Source of the DNA: Butyrivibrio sp.
GTDB lineage: Bacteria; Bacillota; Clostridia; Lachnospirales; Lachnospiraceae
Length of the DNA: 64,000 nt
Reading direction: 5' to 3'
NCBI GenBank assembly: GCA_015056625.1
Contig: SVFY01000006.1
Coordinates: 1 to 64,000 of the forward strand
The position numbers and the translations under genes are program-made. Shown here piece by piece: positions 25,115-34,127 of this stretch. The notes under the pieces were generated by a model. The model did no database searches, was not told the DNA's origin, and saw nothing but the letters and a program-made list of their open reading frames with translations. Position 1 is the first letter of the stretch, and every line of letters starts with the position of its first letter.

Positions 25115-26789
25115 GATCCTTTCGCTTATAACCCTGTCAACTTTAATGGTTATCTGCTTCCTCTACGGCGCTCACAGGCTCTTTTACTTCAAACCAAGCA
25201 ACATGGTTTACAAACTTGAGCGCGGCTGGACAGTTACCTACCACAACCAGCAATATCTCAATACTGACCTTGAAAGGCTCGGTGAACAGCTTGAGACCAA
25301 GTTTGCCAAGGGCGATAATATCGTTCTTTACTATTCAAAGCCACTTATGGATCTTGGCGTAGAAACTCCGTACCTGTTTTTCAAATCCCAGTTCTGCTCT
25401 TATGAGGTTTACCTGGATGGAGTTTTGCTCGACAGCATGTACACAGATATCCATAACAGGGATTTTGTAGGAATAAGCTATCATCCCATCCCTCTTCCCT
25501 CTGATTATCCGGGAAAAAAGCTGTCTATCACCCTTACTGTTATTGAAAATGAGACAAAGGCCAATCTTATAAATCCTATGATCGGCCAGTATGAGGATAT
25601 ATACAGAGTACTGCACCAGTCCGTAATCTTCCCGTTCTTTACAGGATGCTTCCTTCTGGTGTTCGGAATGGTATTCTTCGTAATCTCACTGATATTCTAC
25701 ATGGGATCACCTGGCGTTGCTAACCAGCTGTTTTGCTCGCTCCTTACTCTGATCCTGGGAGTGTGGACCCTTACAGCATTTGATATCATGGACCTTATAG
25801 TACCATCAGGAATGGCGACCACCCTTGAATATGTATCGCTTTACCTTATAGCTCCATGCGTTTATCTTATTGTTTACGACCTGCATAAACGGCAGGACAA
25901 CAAGATACTTATTATAATGGGATCTGCGACACTGCTGTTCTCCCTGCTTTTCATGGTCCTTCACTTCTCCAACATAGTCCATATAAATCACTTTGAGGGA
26001 CCATACTACCTGATGTCATTTGTTGGTTTTGCTCTTCTTGTGACCTATGACGTCATAGATATAAAGAGTAAGTCCAAGAATTCGTCACTGATAGTGACAA
26101 TGGTCGGAATAACCATTCTTTCTGTATCGCTTTTGGCTTATTCCCTGACCTCTGTTATAGGTAGGATCGCAGATTACAGACAGAGCTGGTTCCACATTAT
26201 ACTGATCCCAATTGGTTCACTGTCCTTCGTGATCATGCAGCTGCTCAATTACTTCATTTTCATGACTCACTCTTTTGCCCGAAAAAAAGAGTATCAGGCT
26301 CTTACCAAGATTGCCTATGTTGATAACCTTACCGGGCTTCCAAACAGAGTGGATTTCGATGAAAAGATGGCAGATCTTGATAAATCAGATTACGATTTCT
26401 GTCTCATCAGTCTTGACCTCAATGGTCTTAAGGAAGTAAATGACAACTCAGGACATCCTGCAGGAGACAGACTTCTTCGCTCCTTCGCTCATGCCCTGGC
26501 CCAGATCTTTGAAAACATCGGAGCCTGCGCAAGGATCGGTGGTGATGAGTTTGTTGTAATGATAAAAGACATTGAATCATCCACACTTGATGGGCTTTTA
26601 AGCAAGCTTGATGAAACTCTTTTAGAGCTTGATAAAGTTGATGTGGAGATCAATCACAGTGTTTCCTACGGTTACGCCTACAGGCATGAAACTGAGGACA
26701 GAAACTCACATACAGTGCTGATGCTTGCTGACAAGCGCATGTACAGCTATAAAAAACAGCATTACGCCCACATGATGACAAGAAGATAA
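25107..26789 (+). CDS. Membrane diguanylate cyclase with extracellular sensor, copy 2
   Basis: A 560-residue paralogue of the gene upstream with the same plan: TM1 (3-20), extracellular domain (about 28-165, with VYLDGVLLDSMY parallel to VYLDGKMIYTYG of copy 1), six TM helices and a GGDEF domain (IAYVDNLTGLPNR, LDLNGLKEVNDNSGHPAGD, ARIGGDEFVV). It starts at GTG 25107 with GGAGG 8 bases before. The 8-bp overlap implies coupled translation and perhaps a heterodimeric sensor. It is followed by a strong terminator. Confidence 0.9.
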   Translation: MRKILSLITLSTLMVICFLYGAHRLFYFKPSNMVYKLERGWTVTYHNQQYLNTDLERLGEQLETKFAKGDNIVLYYSKPLMDLGVETPYLFFKSQFCSYEVYLDGVLLDSMYTDIHNRDFVGISYHPIPLPSDYPGKKLSITLTVIENETKANLINPMIGQYEDIYRVLHQSVIFPFFTGCFLLVFGMVFFVISLIFYMGSPGVANQLFCSLLTLILGVWTLTAFDIMDLIVPSGMATTLEYVSLYLIAPCVYLIVYDLHKRQDNKILIIMGSATLLFSLLFMVLHFSNIVHINHFEGPYYLMSFVGFALLVTYDVIDIKSKSKNSSLIVTMVGITILSVSLLAYSLTSVIGRIADYRQSWFHIILIPIGSLSFVIMQLLNYFIFMTHSFARKKEYQALTKIAYVDNLTGLPNRVDFDEKMADLDKSDYDFCLISLDLNGLKEVNDNSGHPAGDRLLRSFAHALAQIFENIGACARIGGDEFVVMIKDIESSTLDGLLSKLDETLLELDKVDVEINHSVSYGYAYRHETEDRNSHTVLMLADKRMYSYKKQHYAHMMTRR

Positions 26790-26804
26790 TAGTTTTTAAA
26801 AAAT

Positions 26805-26832
26805 AAAGACCTGAGCAGCTGCTCAGGTCTTT
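26805..26832. terminator. Bidirectional terminator between GGDEF pair and proS
   Basis: A 28-nt perfect palindrome AAAGACCTGAGCAG/CTGCTCAGGTCTTT with T-runs on both sides serves the converging GGDEF and proS transcripts. Confidence 0.9.
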
Positions 26833-26849
26833 TACTGTTTTCAAATAAA

Positions 26850-28283
26850 TTAGTATGCTCTTCCCCAGTAAACCATCTTGGTTGCAGGTTTTCCACATAC
26901 TACGCAGGTATCTGAAAGGTTTTCCTGCTCAAAAGGAATACATCTGCTGGTAACATTGTAGTCTTCCTTGATCTTGTCTTCACATTCCTGACATCCGCAC
27001 CACATTGCCTTAACAAAGCCCTTGGTCTCTTTGAAGGCATCTGCAAACTCTTCCTTGTTGTGAGCTGCAAAGGTATGCTCTTCAAGGTGCTTTTTAGCTC
27101 TGTTGAACATATCCTTCTGGATCGTATCAAGGAGCTCTCCAACCTTTGTTGAAACCTCAGAAATAGCACACTCGATCTTCTCTCTTGTGTCTCTTCTTAC
27201 GAGTACGCACTTACCTGCCTCAAGGTCCTTAGGTCCTATCTCAACACGAACAGGAATTCCTCTCATCTCCTGCTCAGCGAACTTAAAGCCTGGTGTTCTG
27301 TCTGTATCATCTGTCTTAACTCTGTAAGCTGAAAGGCTCTTTTCGATGTCATGGGCAGCCTCTAAAACTCCCTCTTTCTTCTGCTGGATAGGTATAACAA
27401 CAACCTGGACAGGTGCGATCTTAGGAGGTATTACAAGTCCTGAGTTGTCGCCGTGTACCATGATCATTGCTCCGATGGTACGGGTTGTAAGTCCCCATGA
27501 AGTCTGGTATACATAGTGGAGCTGGTTATCTTTTCCTGCATACTGGATTCCAAAAGCCTTGGCAAAGCCATCACCGAAGTTGTGGCTGGTTGCGCTCTGA
27601 AGTGCTCTTCCGTCATGCATAAGAGCTTCTACTGTGTAAGTAGCCTCAGCACCTGCAAACTTCTCCTTGTTGGTCTTCTGTCCCTTGATTACTGGGATAG
27701 CCATATCGTTCTCAAGGAAGTCAGCGTATACATTAAGCATCTGCTGTGTACGCTCCTCAGCCTCTTCCATTGTAGCGTGGGCTGTGTGGCCTTCCTGCCA
27801 GAGGAACTCACGGCTCCTAAGGAATGGTCTTGTCTCTTTTTCCCATCTTACTACGCTGCACCACTGGTTAAGAACCTGTGGAAGATCCTTGTAGGAGTGG
27901 ATCTCTCCCTTATAGTAATCACAAAACAGCGTCTCAGAAGTAGGACGAACACAGTATCTCTCTGTAAGAGGCTCAAGTCCGCCATGTGTTACCCATGCAA
28001 CTTCTGGAGCAAAGCCTTCTACGTGGTCTTTTTCTTTCTGAAGAAGTGATTCAGGAATGAACATAGGAAGATATGCATTCTGAACACCTGTCTCTTTAAA
28101 TCTTGCATCAAGATGCTTCTGGATCAGCTCCCAGATAGCGTAGCCTGCAGGCTTGATGACCATGCATCCCTTGATGTTTGAGTAGCTTACAAGGTCAGCC
28201 TTAATGCATACGTCTGTGTACCATTGTGTGAAATCCTCATCCATGGATGTGATCTCTGCAACTAATTTCTTGTTGTCTGCCAT
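26850..28283 (-). CDS. proS: Prolyl-tRNA synthetase, archaeal/eukaryotic-like type
   Basis: A 477-residue class II synthetase that charges tRNA-Pro. It is the short (ProS type 3) form, with no bacterial editing insert. Motif 2 region is [24 protein letters not shown], motif 3 region is [19 protein letters not shown], and the C-terminal zinc domain includes [10 protein letters not shown] and [10 protein letters not shown]. The frame is open to 28427, but the extra part is T-box leader; the ATG at 28283 has AGGAG before it. Expression is controlled by the proline T-box. Confidence 0.96.
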   Translation of the reverse strand: MADNKKLVAEITSMDEDFTQWYTDVCIKADLVSYSNIKGCMVIKPAGYAIWELIQKHLDARFKETGVQNAYLPMFIPESLLQKEKDHVEGFAPEVAWVTHGGLEPLTERYCVRPTSETLFCDYYKGEIHSYKDLPQVLNQWCSVVRWEKETRPFLRSREFLWQEGHTAHATMEEAEERTQQMLNVYADFLENDMAIPVIKGQKTNKEKFAGAEATYTVEALMHDGRALQSATSHNFGDGFAKAFGIQYAGKDNQLHYVYQTSWGLTTRTIGAMIMVHGDNSGLVIPPKIAPVQVVVIPIQQKKEGVLEAAHDIEKSLSAYRVKTDDTDRTPGFKFAEQEMRGIPVRVEIGPKDLEAGKCVLVRRDTREKIECAISEVSTKVGELLDTIQKDMFNRAKKHLEEHTFAAHNKEEFADAFKETKGFVKAMWCGCQECEDKIKEDYNVTSRCIPFEQENLSDTCVVCGKPATKMVYWGRAY

Positions 28284-28583
28284 AGTTTTTCTCCTCTTTC
28301 TTTCTATAGAAGTTGTGGATACGAGGTCTTTCAAAAAAATAAGCCTTCGCATCCCTAAAAACAGGGACCGAAAGCTCGGCGGTACCACCCTATTTAAATC
28401 TGTAAAAACAGATTTCACTTCATTCATGCCCTTAACGCGGGAAACGCTGTACTTATGCTGGCGCTTTCATACAGGACTCCAAGGCAGGTTCACTGATTTT
28501 CCGTAAGAGCCTTCCACCAATGGCTCTCTCTCTGAAACGTGATTACAGTTACTATTCCTCTTCAACGTCTTTAATTATATTTA
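28284..28583 (-). promoter_or_regulatory. T-box riboswitch leader, proline specifier
   Basis: The minus strand carries the T-box core AGGGTGGTACCGCCG (28377-28391), an upstream stem I with GAGAGAGAGCC and GGTGGAAGGCTC (around 28510-28535), and a candidate specifier codon CCT (Pro, 28486-28488) within GTGAACCTGCC. The terminator half GGTCCCTG...AGGGATG with a T-run lies at about 28331-28370. Uncharged tRNA-Pro is expected to stabilise the antiterminator and raise proS expression. Confidence 0.93.
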
Positions 28584-28589
28584 AACTAG

Positions 28590-28618
28590 ATTTTAGTTAT
28601 ATTTGCGTTTCTTGTCAA
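28590..28618 (-). promoter_or_regulatory. Promoter of the proS T-box transcript
   Basis: On the minus strand TTGACA (28613-28618), 17 bp, TAAAAT (28590-28595). The predicted start, about 28583, gives a leader of roughly 300 nt. Confidence 0.8.
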
Positions 28619-28661
28619 CAGCAATTGCCTGTATTCCCCTTGTCATAGTCCGCTTCCATGC

Positions 28662-28690
28662 AAAAAGACCGGCTGGGGACCGGTCTTTTT
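28662..28690 (-). terminator. Terminator after the kdgK-like gene
   Basis: AAAAAGACCGG-loop-CCGGTCTTTTT, an 11-bp stem with T-runs on both strands, lies 84 bases past the kinase stop. The 84 bases in between hold no gene. Confidence 0.85.
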
Positions 28691-28773
28691 TCCGTGGATA
28701 TTCTTCCACAATTTAGAGGTTTTTTATAAAGGAAATACGTTATGGCGAACGTAATTCGGCAAATCATGGGGCC

Positions 28774-29796
28774 TTAGCGATTAAGCTCGCTTGTTGGGCC
28801 ATCTGTGTGGTGATTTTTAATGATGCTGTCTATAACCTTGAGGTCACAGGCTGGAAGATCACCAGGTACTGTATTTTTAACTGCTGAAGTGGCATTTCCA
28901 TAGAAAAGAGCTTTTTCCGGATCGTCATACTTTAGCAGTCCGTAGAGGACACCTGAAACATATGCATCTCCTGAGCCTATCCTGTCTATTACATCAATGT
29001 CCTTGTAAGGATCCTCTGTAAAGAACCTGTCGCTTTCAACGCTGTATATAGTCGAAGTAAAATTGTGTTTCTTAGGAGAAATAACCTCTCTCTGGGTTGT
29101 GCATACGATCTTGACCGGATAATCTTTGGTATAGCTCTTCATGATATCCGTAAGATTGCCGCTCTTTTGCATCATGCGGCGGGATGTCTCTTCAGATACA
29201 AAAAGCACGTCCACATATGGAAGGATGGCATTTATTGAATTTCTTGCCTCTTCCTCACTCCAGAGGTTAGCTCTGTAGTTACAGTCAAAAGAAACCTTTG
29301 CACCATTTTCCTTGAAGCGCTTAATAAGCTCTGTAGCAACCTCTCTTGTGTTCTTGTTAAGAGCAAGGGAAATTCCGCTGGTGTGGAACATCCTGGTGCT
29401 TGAGTATACGCTATCTGGAATCTCATCCAGGGAAATCCTGGTTATTGAGGAGTTCATCCTGTCGTAAACTATAGAAGGCTTACGTGGTGCTGCGCCATTC
29501 TCATAGTAGTAAATTCCAAGTCTTGCCTCTGGGGACTCGTCATAGATAAGGTAGTCGTCAGAGACGCCTTCAAACCTGATCCTGTTCTTGATAAAAGTCC
29601 CAAGTGCATTAGCTGGAAGCCTTGATATAACGCCGGTACGAAGCCCCAAAAGAGCTACACCGGACGCTACATTCAGCTCGGAGCCGCCTGCTCGCTTATC
29701 AAACACATCTCCCCGTGTCATAAGCTCGTAATTGGGCGGGGAAAGTCGAAGCATAATCTCACCAAATGTTAAAAGATCAAATCTTCCATCTCCCAT
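28774..29796 (-). CDS. kdgK: PfkB-family sugar kinase, 2-dehydro-3-deoxygluconokinase-like
   Basis: A 340-residue ribokinase-fold kinase. Start FDLLTFGEIMLRLSPPN and AGGSELNVASGVALLGLRTG form the first PfkB signature; the second is DRIGSGDAYVSGVLYG with catalytic D. The FGEIMLRLSPP opening is typical of KDG kinases, which phosphorylate 2-keto-3-deoxygluconate from uronate breakdown. No KDPG aldolase or uronate genes adjoin it, so substrate is provisional. ATG at 29796 is chosen with AGGAGG before it; the open frame continues into an upstream terminator. A palindromic operator lies 80 bp upstream. Confidence 0.8.
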   Translation of the reverse strand: MGDGRFDLLTFGEIMLRLSPPNYELMTRGDVFDKRAGGSELNVASGVALLGLRTGVISRLPANALGTFIKNRIRFEGVSDDYLIYDESPEARLGIYYYENGAAPRKPSIVYDRMNSSITRISLDEIPDSVYSSTRMFHTSGISLALNKNTREVATELIKRFKENGAKVSFDCNYRANLWSEEEARNSINAILPYVDVLFVSEETSRRMMQKSGNLTDIMKSYTKDYPVKIVCTTQREVISPKKHNFTSTIYSVESDRFFTEDPYKDIDVIDRIGSGDAYVSGVLYGLLKYDDPEKALFYGNATSAVKNTVPGDLPACDLKVIDSIIKNHHTDGPTSELNR

Positions 29797-29830
29797 AGCA
29801 GGCCTCCTATAAAAAAGTCCCATCAAAAAC

Positions 29831-29871
29831 AAAAAACTTACTGACATCTTGATAATATCAGTAAGTTTTTT
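29831..29871 (-). terminator. Terminator of small membrane protein gene, in kdgK leader
   Basis: AAAAAACTTACTGA and TCAGTAAGTTTTTT are perfect 14-base arms around a 13-base loop, followed on the minus strand by a T-rich stretch. It separates the small membrane protein gene from the kinase gene. Confidence 0.8.
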
Positions 29872-29873
29872 CT

Positions 29874-29891
29874 AGTGTAAGTGCTTACACT
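29874..29891. promoter_or_regulatory. Palindromic operator, cre/LacI-like
   Basis: AGTGTAAG-TG-CTTACACT is an inverted repeat with 8-bp perfect arms. The core TGTAAGTGCTTACA differs from the catabolite (cre) pattern TGWAANCGNTNWCA mainly at the central CG. It probably binds a LacI-family regulator that controls the kinase gene downstream. Which regulator is not known. Confidence 0.5.
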
Positions 29892-29956
29892 GTCTTTAAT
29901 ATGGAAAATCTTGAACTGTGTGTGTTTAAATAAAAGAAGGATTGTGTATATATATT

Positions 29957-30160
29957 TCAGGCAACTGCTGCCTTCTTAACTGAAATTGTAACGTATCTCT
30001 TCTTATCGAACTTCTTGATGATGTGGTAGACGATAACTGCTAAGAAAATGATACCACTTACGATTGCAAATACAGGATAGAATGCGCTCATTCCAAAAAT
30101 TGTCATTCCCTCGAATACCAGTGTCATGATGATGAATACCTTTGCTAATGTCTTTGCCAT
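29957..30160 (-). CDS. Small two-helix membrane protein, unknown
   Basis: A 67-residue protein with two hydrophobic segments (about residues 7-23 and 27-47) and a basic tail (IIKKFDKKRY...SVKKAAVA). GGGAG stands 8 bases before the ATG, and a terminator follows about 85 bases after the stop, so it looks like a real single-gene unit. I do not recognise the family. It could be a small membrane regulator or stress protein; there is no toxin-antitoxin partner in sight. Confidence 0.6.
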   Translation of the reverse strand: MAKTLAKVFIIMTLVFEGMTIFGMSAFYPVFAIVSGIIFLAVIVYHIIKKFDKKRYVTISVKKAAVA

Positions 30161-30278
30161 ATCTTTGATCTCCCTTCAGAGTTTTTAATTGTGTTGTTTT
30201 TGTTTACATCTATTTATACGAGGGGAAAAAAGTTGTGGCAAAATTTCTTTGAAAAATTTTTTCTATATCTTGTGTAGC

Positions 30279-30830
30279 TTATCCCTGCCTGGAAGTATCT
30301 CTATCATTATATTTAGACAAAATGACTTTTCCGTTTTTTAGCGTTTCCTGAACATCAATAACTCTCTGGTTTGATGAGCCACGGAATCTTAGCATAAGAT
30401 CCCTCTTCTCTTCCACGAATTCACCATCTACAAGTACATCAATCATAGACAGGATCGCATCAGTATCCTCTCCATGACATCGCTTATTTTCTGGATCCGT
30501 CAGCTCTTCCCATAAATATCCGGAATAGATCCAAATAGTGGCCTTGGGGACCTCTTTCTTAATGCGCTCAAGAAGAGGCCTTATCTCCTTCTGGTTGACT
30601 ATTTCCATTGGCTCTCCGCCAAGAATGGTCAAACCTGCGACATAATCTGGTTTAAGTGACTCTACTATATCGTCCTCAACCTCTTTTGTATATGGCTCCC
30701 CATAATTGAAGTCCCATGTCATCTCATTGAAACAGCCTTTGCAGTGATGAGTACAGCCACTTACAAAGAATGCAGTTCTGCACCCTACTCCATTTGCAAC
30801 ATCATTATAATAAACCTGTCCGTAATTCAT
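30279..30830 (-). CDS. nrdG: Anaerobic ribonucleotide reductase activating protein
   Basis: A 183-residue radical SAM enzyme that installs the glycyl radical on NrdD. The cluster motif CTHHCKGC (CX3CX2C) is near residue 26, followed by NEMTWDFNYG and the SAM-binding TILGGEPM. It lies about 135 bp after nrdD on the same strand; two hairpins in between may lower its expression relative to nrdD. Confidence 0.95.
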   Translation of the reverse strand: MNYGQVYYNDVANGVGCRTAFFVSGCTHHCKGCFNEMTWDFNYGEPYTKEVEDDIVESLKPDYVAGLTILGGEPMEIVNQKEIRPLLERIKKEVPKATIWIYSGYLWEELTDPENKRCHGEDTDAILSMIDVLVDGEFVEEKRDLMLRFRGSSNQRVIDVQETLKNGKVILSKYNDRDTSRQG

Positions 30831-30874
30831 ATCTTTCCTCTTACATATATAAAGGTCTTAGCCTTCAATACAAC

Positions 30875-30900
30875 ACAAGCCGGGATGACTCCCGGCTTGT
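30875..30900. terminator. Hairpin between nrdD and nrdG (distal)
   Basis: ACAAGCCGGG-ATGACT-CCCGGCTTGT is a perfect 10-bp stem. The minus strand after it lacks a U-run, so it may protect mRNA ends or act for plus-strand transcripts instead of ending nrdD transcription. Confidence 0.55.
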
Positions 30901-30927
30901 ATCTATTTTATCTTTTTCATCCCCCGA

Positions 30928-30960
30928 AAACGCCTGGCATTCAAATGAGCCAGCGTGTTT
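30928..30960 (-). terminator. Hairpin just after nrdD
   Basis: AAACACGCTGGC and GCCAGGCGTTT form an imperfect 11-bp stem on the minus strand, followed by TTTTCGGG. It starts seven bases past the nrdD stop and is a weak terminator that could tune the nrdD to nrdG ratio. Confidence 0.6.
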
Positions 30961-30966
30961 CTAACA

Positions 30967-33198
30967 TTAAAGCTTTGGATTGGACATGTGGAGAACTCTT
31001 TCTTTGATCTCCTGTGTACGTCCCTGGTTCCAGAACTGAGTTCCGATGTAGCCACAAGTACGTCTTGCAACGTTCATCTTATTCTGGTCACGGTTTCCGC
31101 AGTTAGGGCATTCCCAAACCAGCTTGCCATCTGTATCTGTAACAACCTTGATCTCTCCATCGTAGCCACAGCACTGGCAGTAGTCTGACTTGGTGTTGAG
31201 CTCAGCGTACATGATGTTGTCATAAATGTACTTCATTACAGAGATAACAGCTTCGATGTTGTTGTTCATATCAGGAACTTCAACGTAGCTGATAGCTCCT
31301 CCTGGTGAAAGAGCCTGGAACTCTGATTCAAATTTAAGCTTTGTGAAAGCATCGATCTGCTCTGTTACATGTACATGATAGCTGTTTGTAATGTAGTTCT
31401 TGTCTGTAACATCAGGGATAACACCAAATCTCTTCTGAAGAGCCTTAGCAAACTTGTAGGTTGTGGACTCAAGTGGTGTTCCATAGAGGCTGAAGGAGAT
31501 GTTCTCCTTTGCTCTCCATGCTGCACACTTGTCGTTAAGGAACTGCATTACCTTAAGAGCGAAGTCTTTTCCTCTTGGATCTGTATGTGATACGCCCTTC
31601 ATGTACTTGGTACACTCGCAAAGTCCTGCGTAGCCAAGTGAAATTGTTGAGTAGTTACCGAAAAGAAGTGGATCAATAACTTCGCCCTTTTCAAGTCTTG
31701 CAAGAGCTCCGTTCTGCCAAAGGATAGGTGCTACATCTGAAGGAGTTCCAAGAAGTCTGTTGTGTCTGCACATAAGTGCTCTGTAGCAAAGCTCACAACG
31801 ATCCTCAAGGATCTGCCAGAACTTGTCCTCATCCTTAGCTGATGAGCAGGCAACATCTACCAGGTTAAGGGTTACAACACCCTGATTGAAACGTCCGTAG
31901 TACTTGTGTGCTCCCTCTACGTAGTTACGAGCCTTTGCTTTATTGCCCTGGTTGCAAAGACCTTCTGCATTTGACTCTGAATCAGGAGTAAGGAAAGATC
32001 TGCATCCCATACATGGATATACATCGCCCTTCTTTAACTCTTTCATCTTCTTAGCAGAAATGTAATCAGGAACAAGTCTCTTAGCTGTGCACTTAGCAGC
32101 CAGCTCTGTCAGATACCAGTACTTGGAATCCTCAGTGATATTGTCCTCGTCAAGAACATAGATGAGCTTAGGGAATGCAGGTGTGATGAGCTGTCCCTTC
32201 TCATTCTTGACTCCGTGGATACGCTGCTTGAGCATCTCCTCGATGACCATTGCAAGGTCTTCTCTTGCCTGACCTTCTGGAACCTCATCAAGGTACATAT
32301 ATACTGTGATGAAAGGAGCCTGTCCATTGGTTGTCATCAGTGTGATAACCTGATACTGGATAACCTGGCATCCTCTCTCGATCTCTTTCTTAACACGCAT
32401 CTCTGCGATCTCGTTAACCTGCTTCTTGTTGATCTTCATTCCAGCAGTTTCAAACTCGCGAGCAACTTCGTTCCTGAACTTCTGTCTGCTGACATCAACA
32501 AATGGCACAAGGTGTGATAATGTGATACTCTGTCCGCCGTACTGTGAACTTGCGATCTGAGCAATTGCCTGAGTTGCGATATTACAAGCTGTAGCAAAGC
32601 TGTGTGGCTTCTCGATCATGGTCTCAGAGATAACTGTTCCGTTCTGGAGCATATCCTCTAAGTTTACAAGACAGCAGTTGTGCATGTGCTGTGCAAAGTA
32701 GTCAGCATCATGGAAGTGGATAAGTCCCTCTTCATGAGCTTTAACAACATCATCAGGAAGAAGGAATCTTCTTGTGATATCCTTGCTGACTTCACCTGCC
32801 ATATAATCTCTCTGAACGCTGTTTACAGTAGGATTCTTGTTGGAATTCTCCTGCTTAACTTCCTCGTTGCTGCACTCGATAAGAGACATGATCTGCTCAT
32901 CAGTTGTGTTGGACTTTCTTACAAGGGCATGCTTATAACGATATGTGATATATTTCCTTGCAACCTCAAACTTACCGGACTTCATGAGGCCATCCTCAAC
33001 CATATCCTGGATTTCCTCCACGCTGGCTGCACGGGTAAGAGATGCGCACTGCTTCTCCACGGCCTTCTCTATATCGCTGATCTGTCCTTCTGTCAGCTTC
33101 TTTTCTTCTGTAACTTCGTTGTTAGCCTTTTCAATAGCAGCTATGATCTTGCTTCCGTCAAAAGCAACTTCTTTTCCGCTTCTCTTGATAATCTTCAT
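30967..33198 (-). CDS. nrdD: Anaerobic (class III) ribonucleoside-triphosphate reductase
   Basis: A 743-residue glycyl radical enzyme that makes deoxynucleotides without oxygen. The N-terminal ATP-cone begins MKIIKRSGKEVAFDGSKI. The barrel includes NCCLVNLEDMLQNGT and LNLVDVACSSAKDEDKFW. The C-terminal zinc site is CQCCGY and CPNCGN, and the radical loop RRTCGYIGTQ puts the glycyl radical near residue 716. ATG at 33198 is chosen with GGGGGG before it; the open frame runs 18 codons further. Confidence 0.96.
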   Translation of the reverse strand: MKIIKRSGKEVAFDGSKIIAAIEKANNEVTEEKKLTEGQISDIEKAVEKQCASLTRAASVEEIQDMVEDGLMKSGKFEVARKYITYRYKHALVRKSNTTDEQIMSLIECSNEEVKQENSNKNPTVNSVQRDYMAGEVSKDITRRFLLPDDVVKAHEEGLIHFHDADYFAQHMHNCCLVNLEDMLQNGTVISETMIEKPHSFATACNIATQAIAQIASSQYGGQSITLSHLVPFVDVSRQKFRNEVAREFETAGMKINKKQVNEIAEMRVKKEIERGCQVIQYQVITLMTTNGQAPFITVYMYLDEVPEGQAREDLAMVIEEMLKQRIHGVKNEKGQLITPAFPKLIYVLDEDNITEDSKYWYLTELAAKCTAKRLVPDYISAKKMKELKKGDVYPCMGCRSFLTPDSESNAEGLCNQGNKAKARNYVEGAHKYYGRFNQGVVTLNLVDVACSSAKDEDKFWQILEDRCELCYRALMCRHNRLLGTPSDVAPILWQNGALARLEKGEVIDPLLFGNYSTISLGYAGLCECTKYMKGVSHTDPRGKDFALKVMQFLNDKCAAWRAKENISFSLYGTPLESTTYKFAKALQKRFGVIPDVTDKNYITNSYHVHVTEQIDAFTKLKFESEFQALSPGGAISYVEVPDMNNNIEAVISVMKYIYDNIMYAELNTKSDYCQCCGYDGEIKVVTDTDGKLVWECPNCGNRDQNKMNVARRTCGYIGTQFWNQGRTQEIKERVLHMSNPKL

Positions 33199-33255
33199 AC
33201 GTCCCCCCTGTAATTTGGTGCTAAAATAACGCTTATACAAAATTGTAGCCACAAG

Positions 33256-33306
33256 AAAAACTATATCTTGTGGTTACATTTATATGATAATACATTATAT
33301 TGATTA
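33256..33306 (-). promoter_or_regulatory. Candidate NrdR boxes and promoter upstream of nrdD
   Basis: AAACTATATCTTGTGG (about 33258-33273) resembles the NrdR box pattern ACACwATATATwGTGT, and a weaker copy TACATTATATTGATTA lies at 33291-33306, roughly 33 bp away centre to centre, near the three-turn spacing usual for NrdR. A TATAAT on the minus strand (33295-33300) overlaps the second. The first box also lies in a larger inverted repeat CCACAAGA...TCTTGTGG. Confidence 0.4.
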
Positions 33307-33314
33307 ATTCAAGC

Positions 33315-34127
33315 TCAAATATTTCTTACCTGTTCAAGCCGCAAATGCAGTCGCTGCAAGCGTTTGAGGACTTCTTCGTCCAAAACTTTCTTTCCAGAGA
33401 AAAAATATTCTGTATTTCGTAAACACAATATATTGTGTTCGTCATCCATTTTCATATCTTTATCTGGTGATATTGTTAGTCCCATCACCTCTGCCAGATG
33501 CCTTACAGTGCCGTCATTACCGTCAATCAAAAGAGTTGTCTCCCCAAAGAACTGTCTATATGCGGGCTTAAAGTAATTAAAATGTGTACAGCCAAGAACC
33601 AGTGCGCAGTAGTCTGACTTATCATAGGCAGAAAACTGGCTGTTTATATATTCTGTCACATCCAGGGATTCAAATTCTTCCCTCTCAGCAAACTCCACAA
33701 GCCTTGGCATTGCCAAAAGATCAACCCTGTGCTGCTCATCTACCCTGTGAAGAAGGTCTTTTAACTTGTCCTCCCTTATAGTCACAGGTGTTGCAATGAC
33801 CATTACTCTTTTTCCCTCAGTGCCCTCAACAGCAGGCTTGACTGCTGGTTCCATGCCAAGGATCGGAAGGTCAAAGCGCTTTCTGAGTTCCTTGATGGCA
33901 ACGCTGGTAGCTGTATTACAAGCTACAACTATGGCATCAACTCCCTTGTTAATCAGAAACTGTGTGATCTCTGTCGCATAGCCTATTATCTGTTCTGGGG
34001 TCTTGAGCCCGTATGGAACATGCTCGGTATCTGCGTAAAAAATATATTCCTGGTCCGGAAGCTGATGATAAGCCTCATGAAGGACTGACAGTCCTCCTAT
34101 TCCGGAATCAAAAATTCCTATTTTCAT
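33315..34127 (-). CDS. murI: Glutamate racemase
   Basis: A 270-residue enzyme that converts L- to D-glutamate for peptidoglycan. The opening IGIFDSGIGGLSVL, first catalytic cysteine in VVACNTATSVA, second in LVLGCTHFNYF and PYGLKTPEQI loop are all standard. It is divergent from the plus-strand gene at 34196, with 68 bp between them. Confidence 0.95.
   Translation of the reverse strand: MKIGIFDSGIGGLSVLHEAYHQLPDQEYIFYADTEHVPYGLKTPEQIIGYATEITQFLINKGVDAIVVACNTATSVAIKELRKRFDLPILGMEPAVKPAVEGTEGKRVMVIATPVTIREDKLKDLLHRVDEQHRVDLLAMPRLVEFAEREEFESLDVTEYINSQFSAYDKSDYCALVLGCTHFNYFKPAYRQFFGETTLLIDGNDGTVRHLAEVMGLTISPDKDMKMDDEHNILCLRNTEYFFSGKKVLDEEVLKRLQRLHLRLEQVRNI

Noticed and set aside
28284-28427. N-terminal extension of proS
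   Set aside because: The bases fold as the T-box antiterminator and terminator, and a good ribosome site precedes the later ATG.
29797-29847. N-terminal extension of the kdgK-like kinase
   Set aside because: It would begin inside a terminator stem, while AGGAGG precedes the ATG at 29796.
30875-30900. Small RNA between nrdD and nrdG
   Set aside because: A single stem without a promoter; a processing or terminator hairpin is enough.
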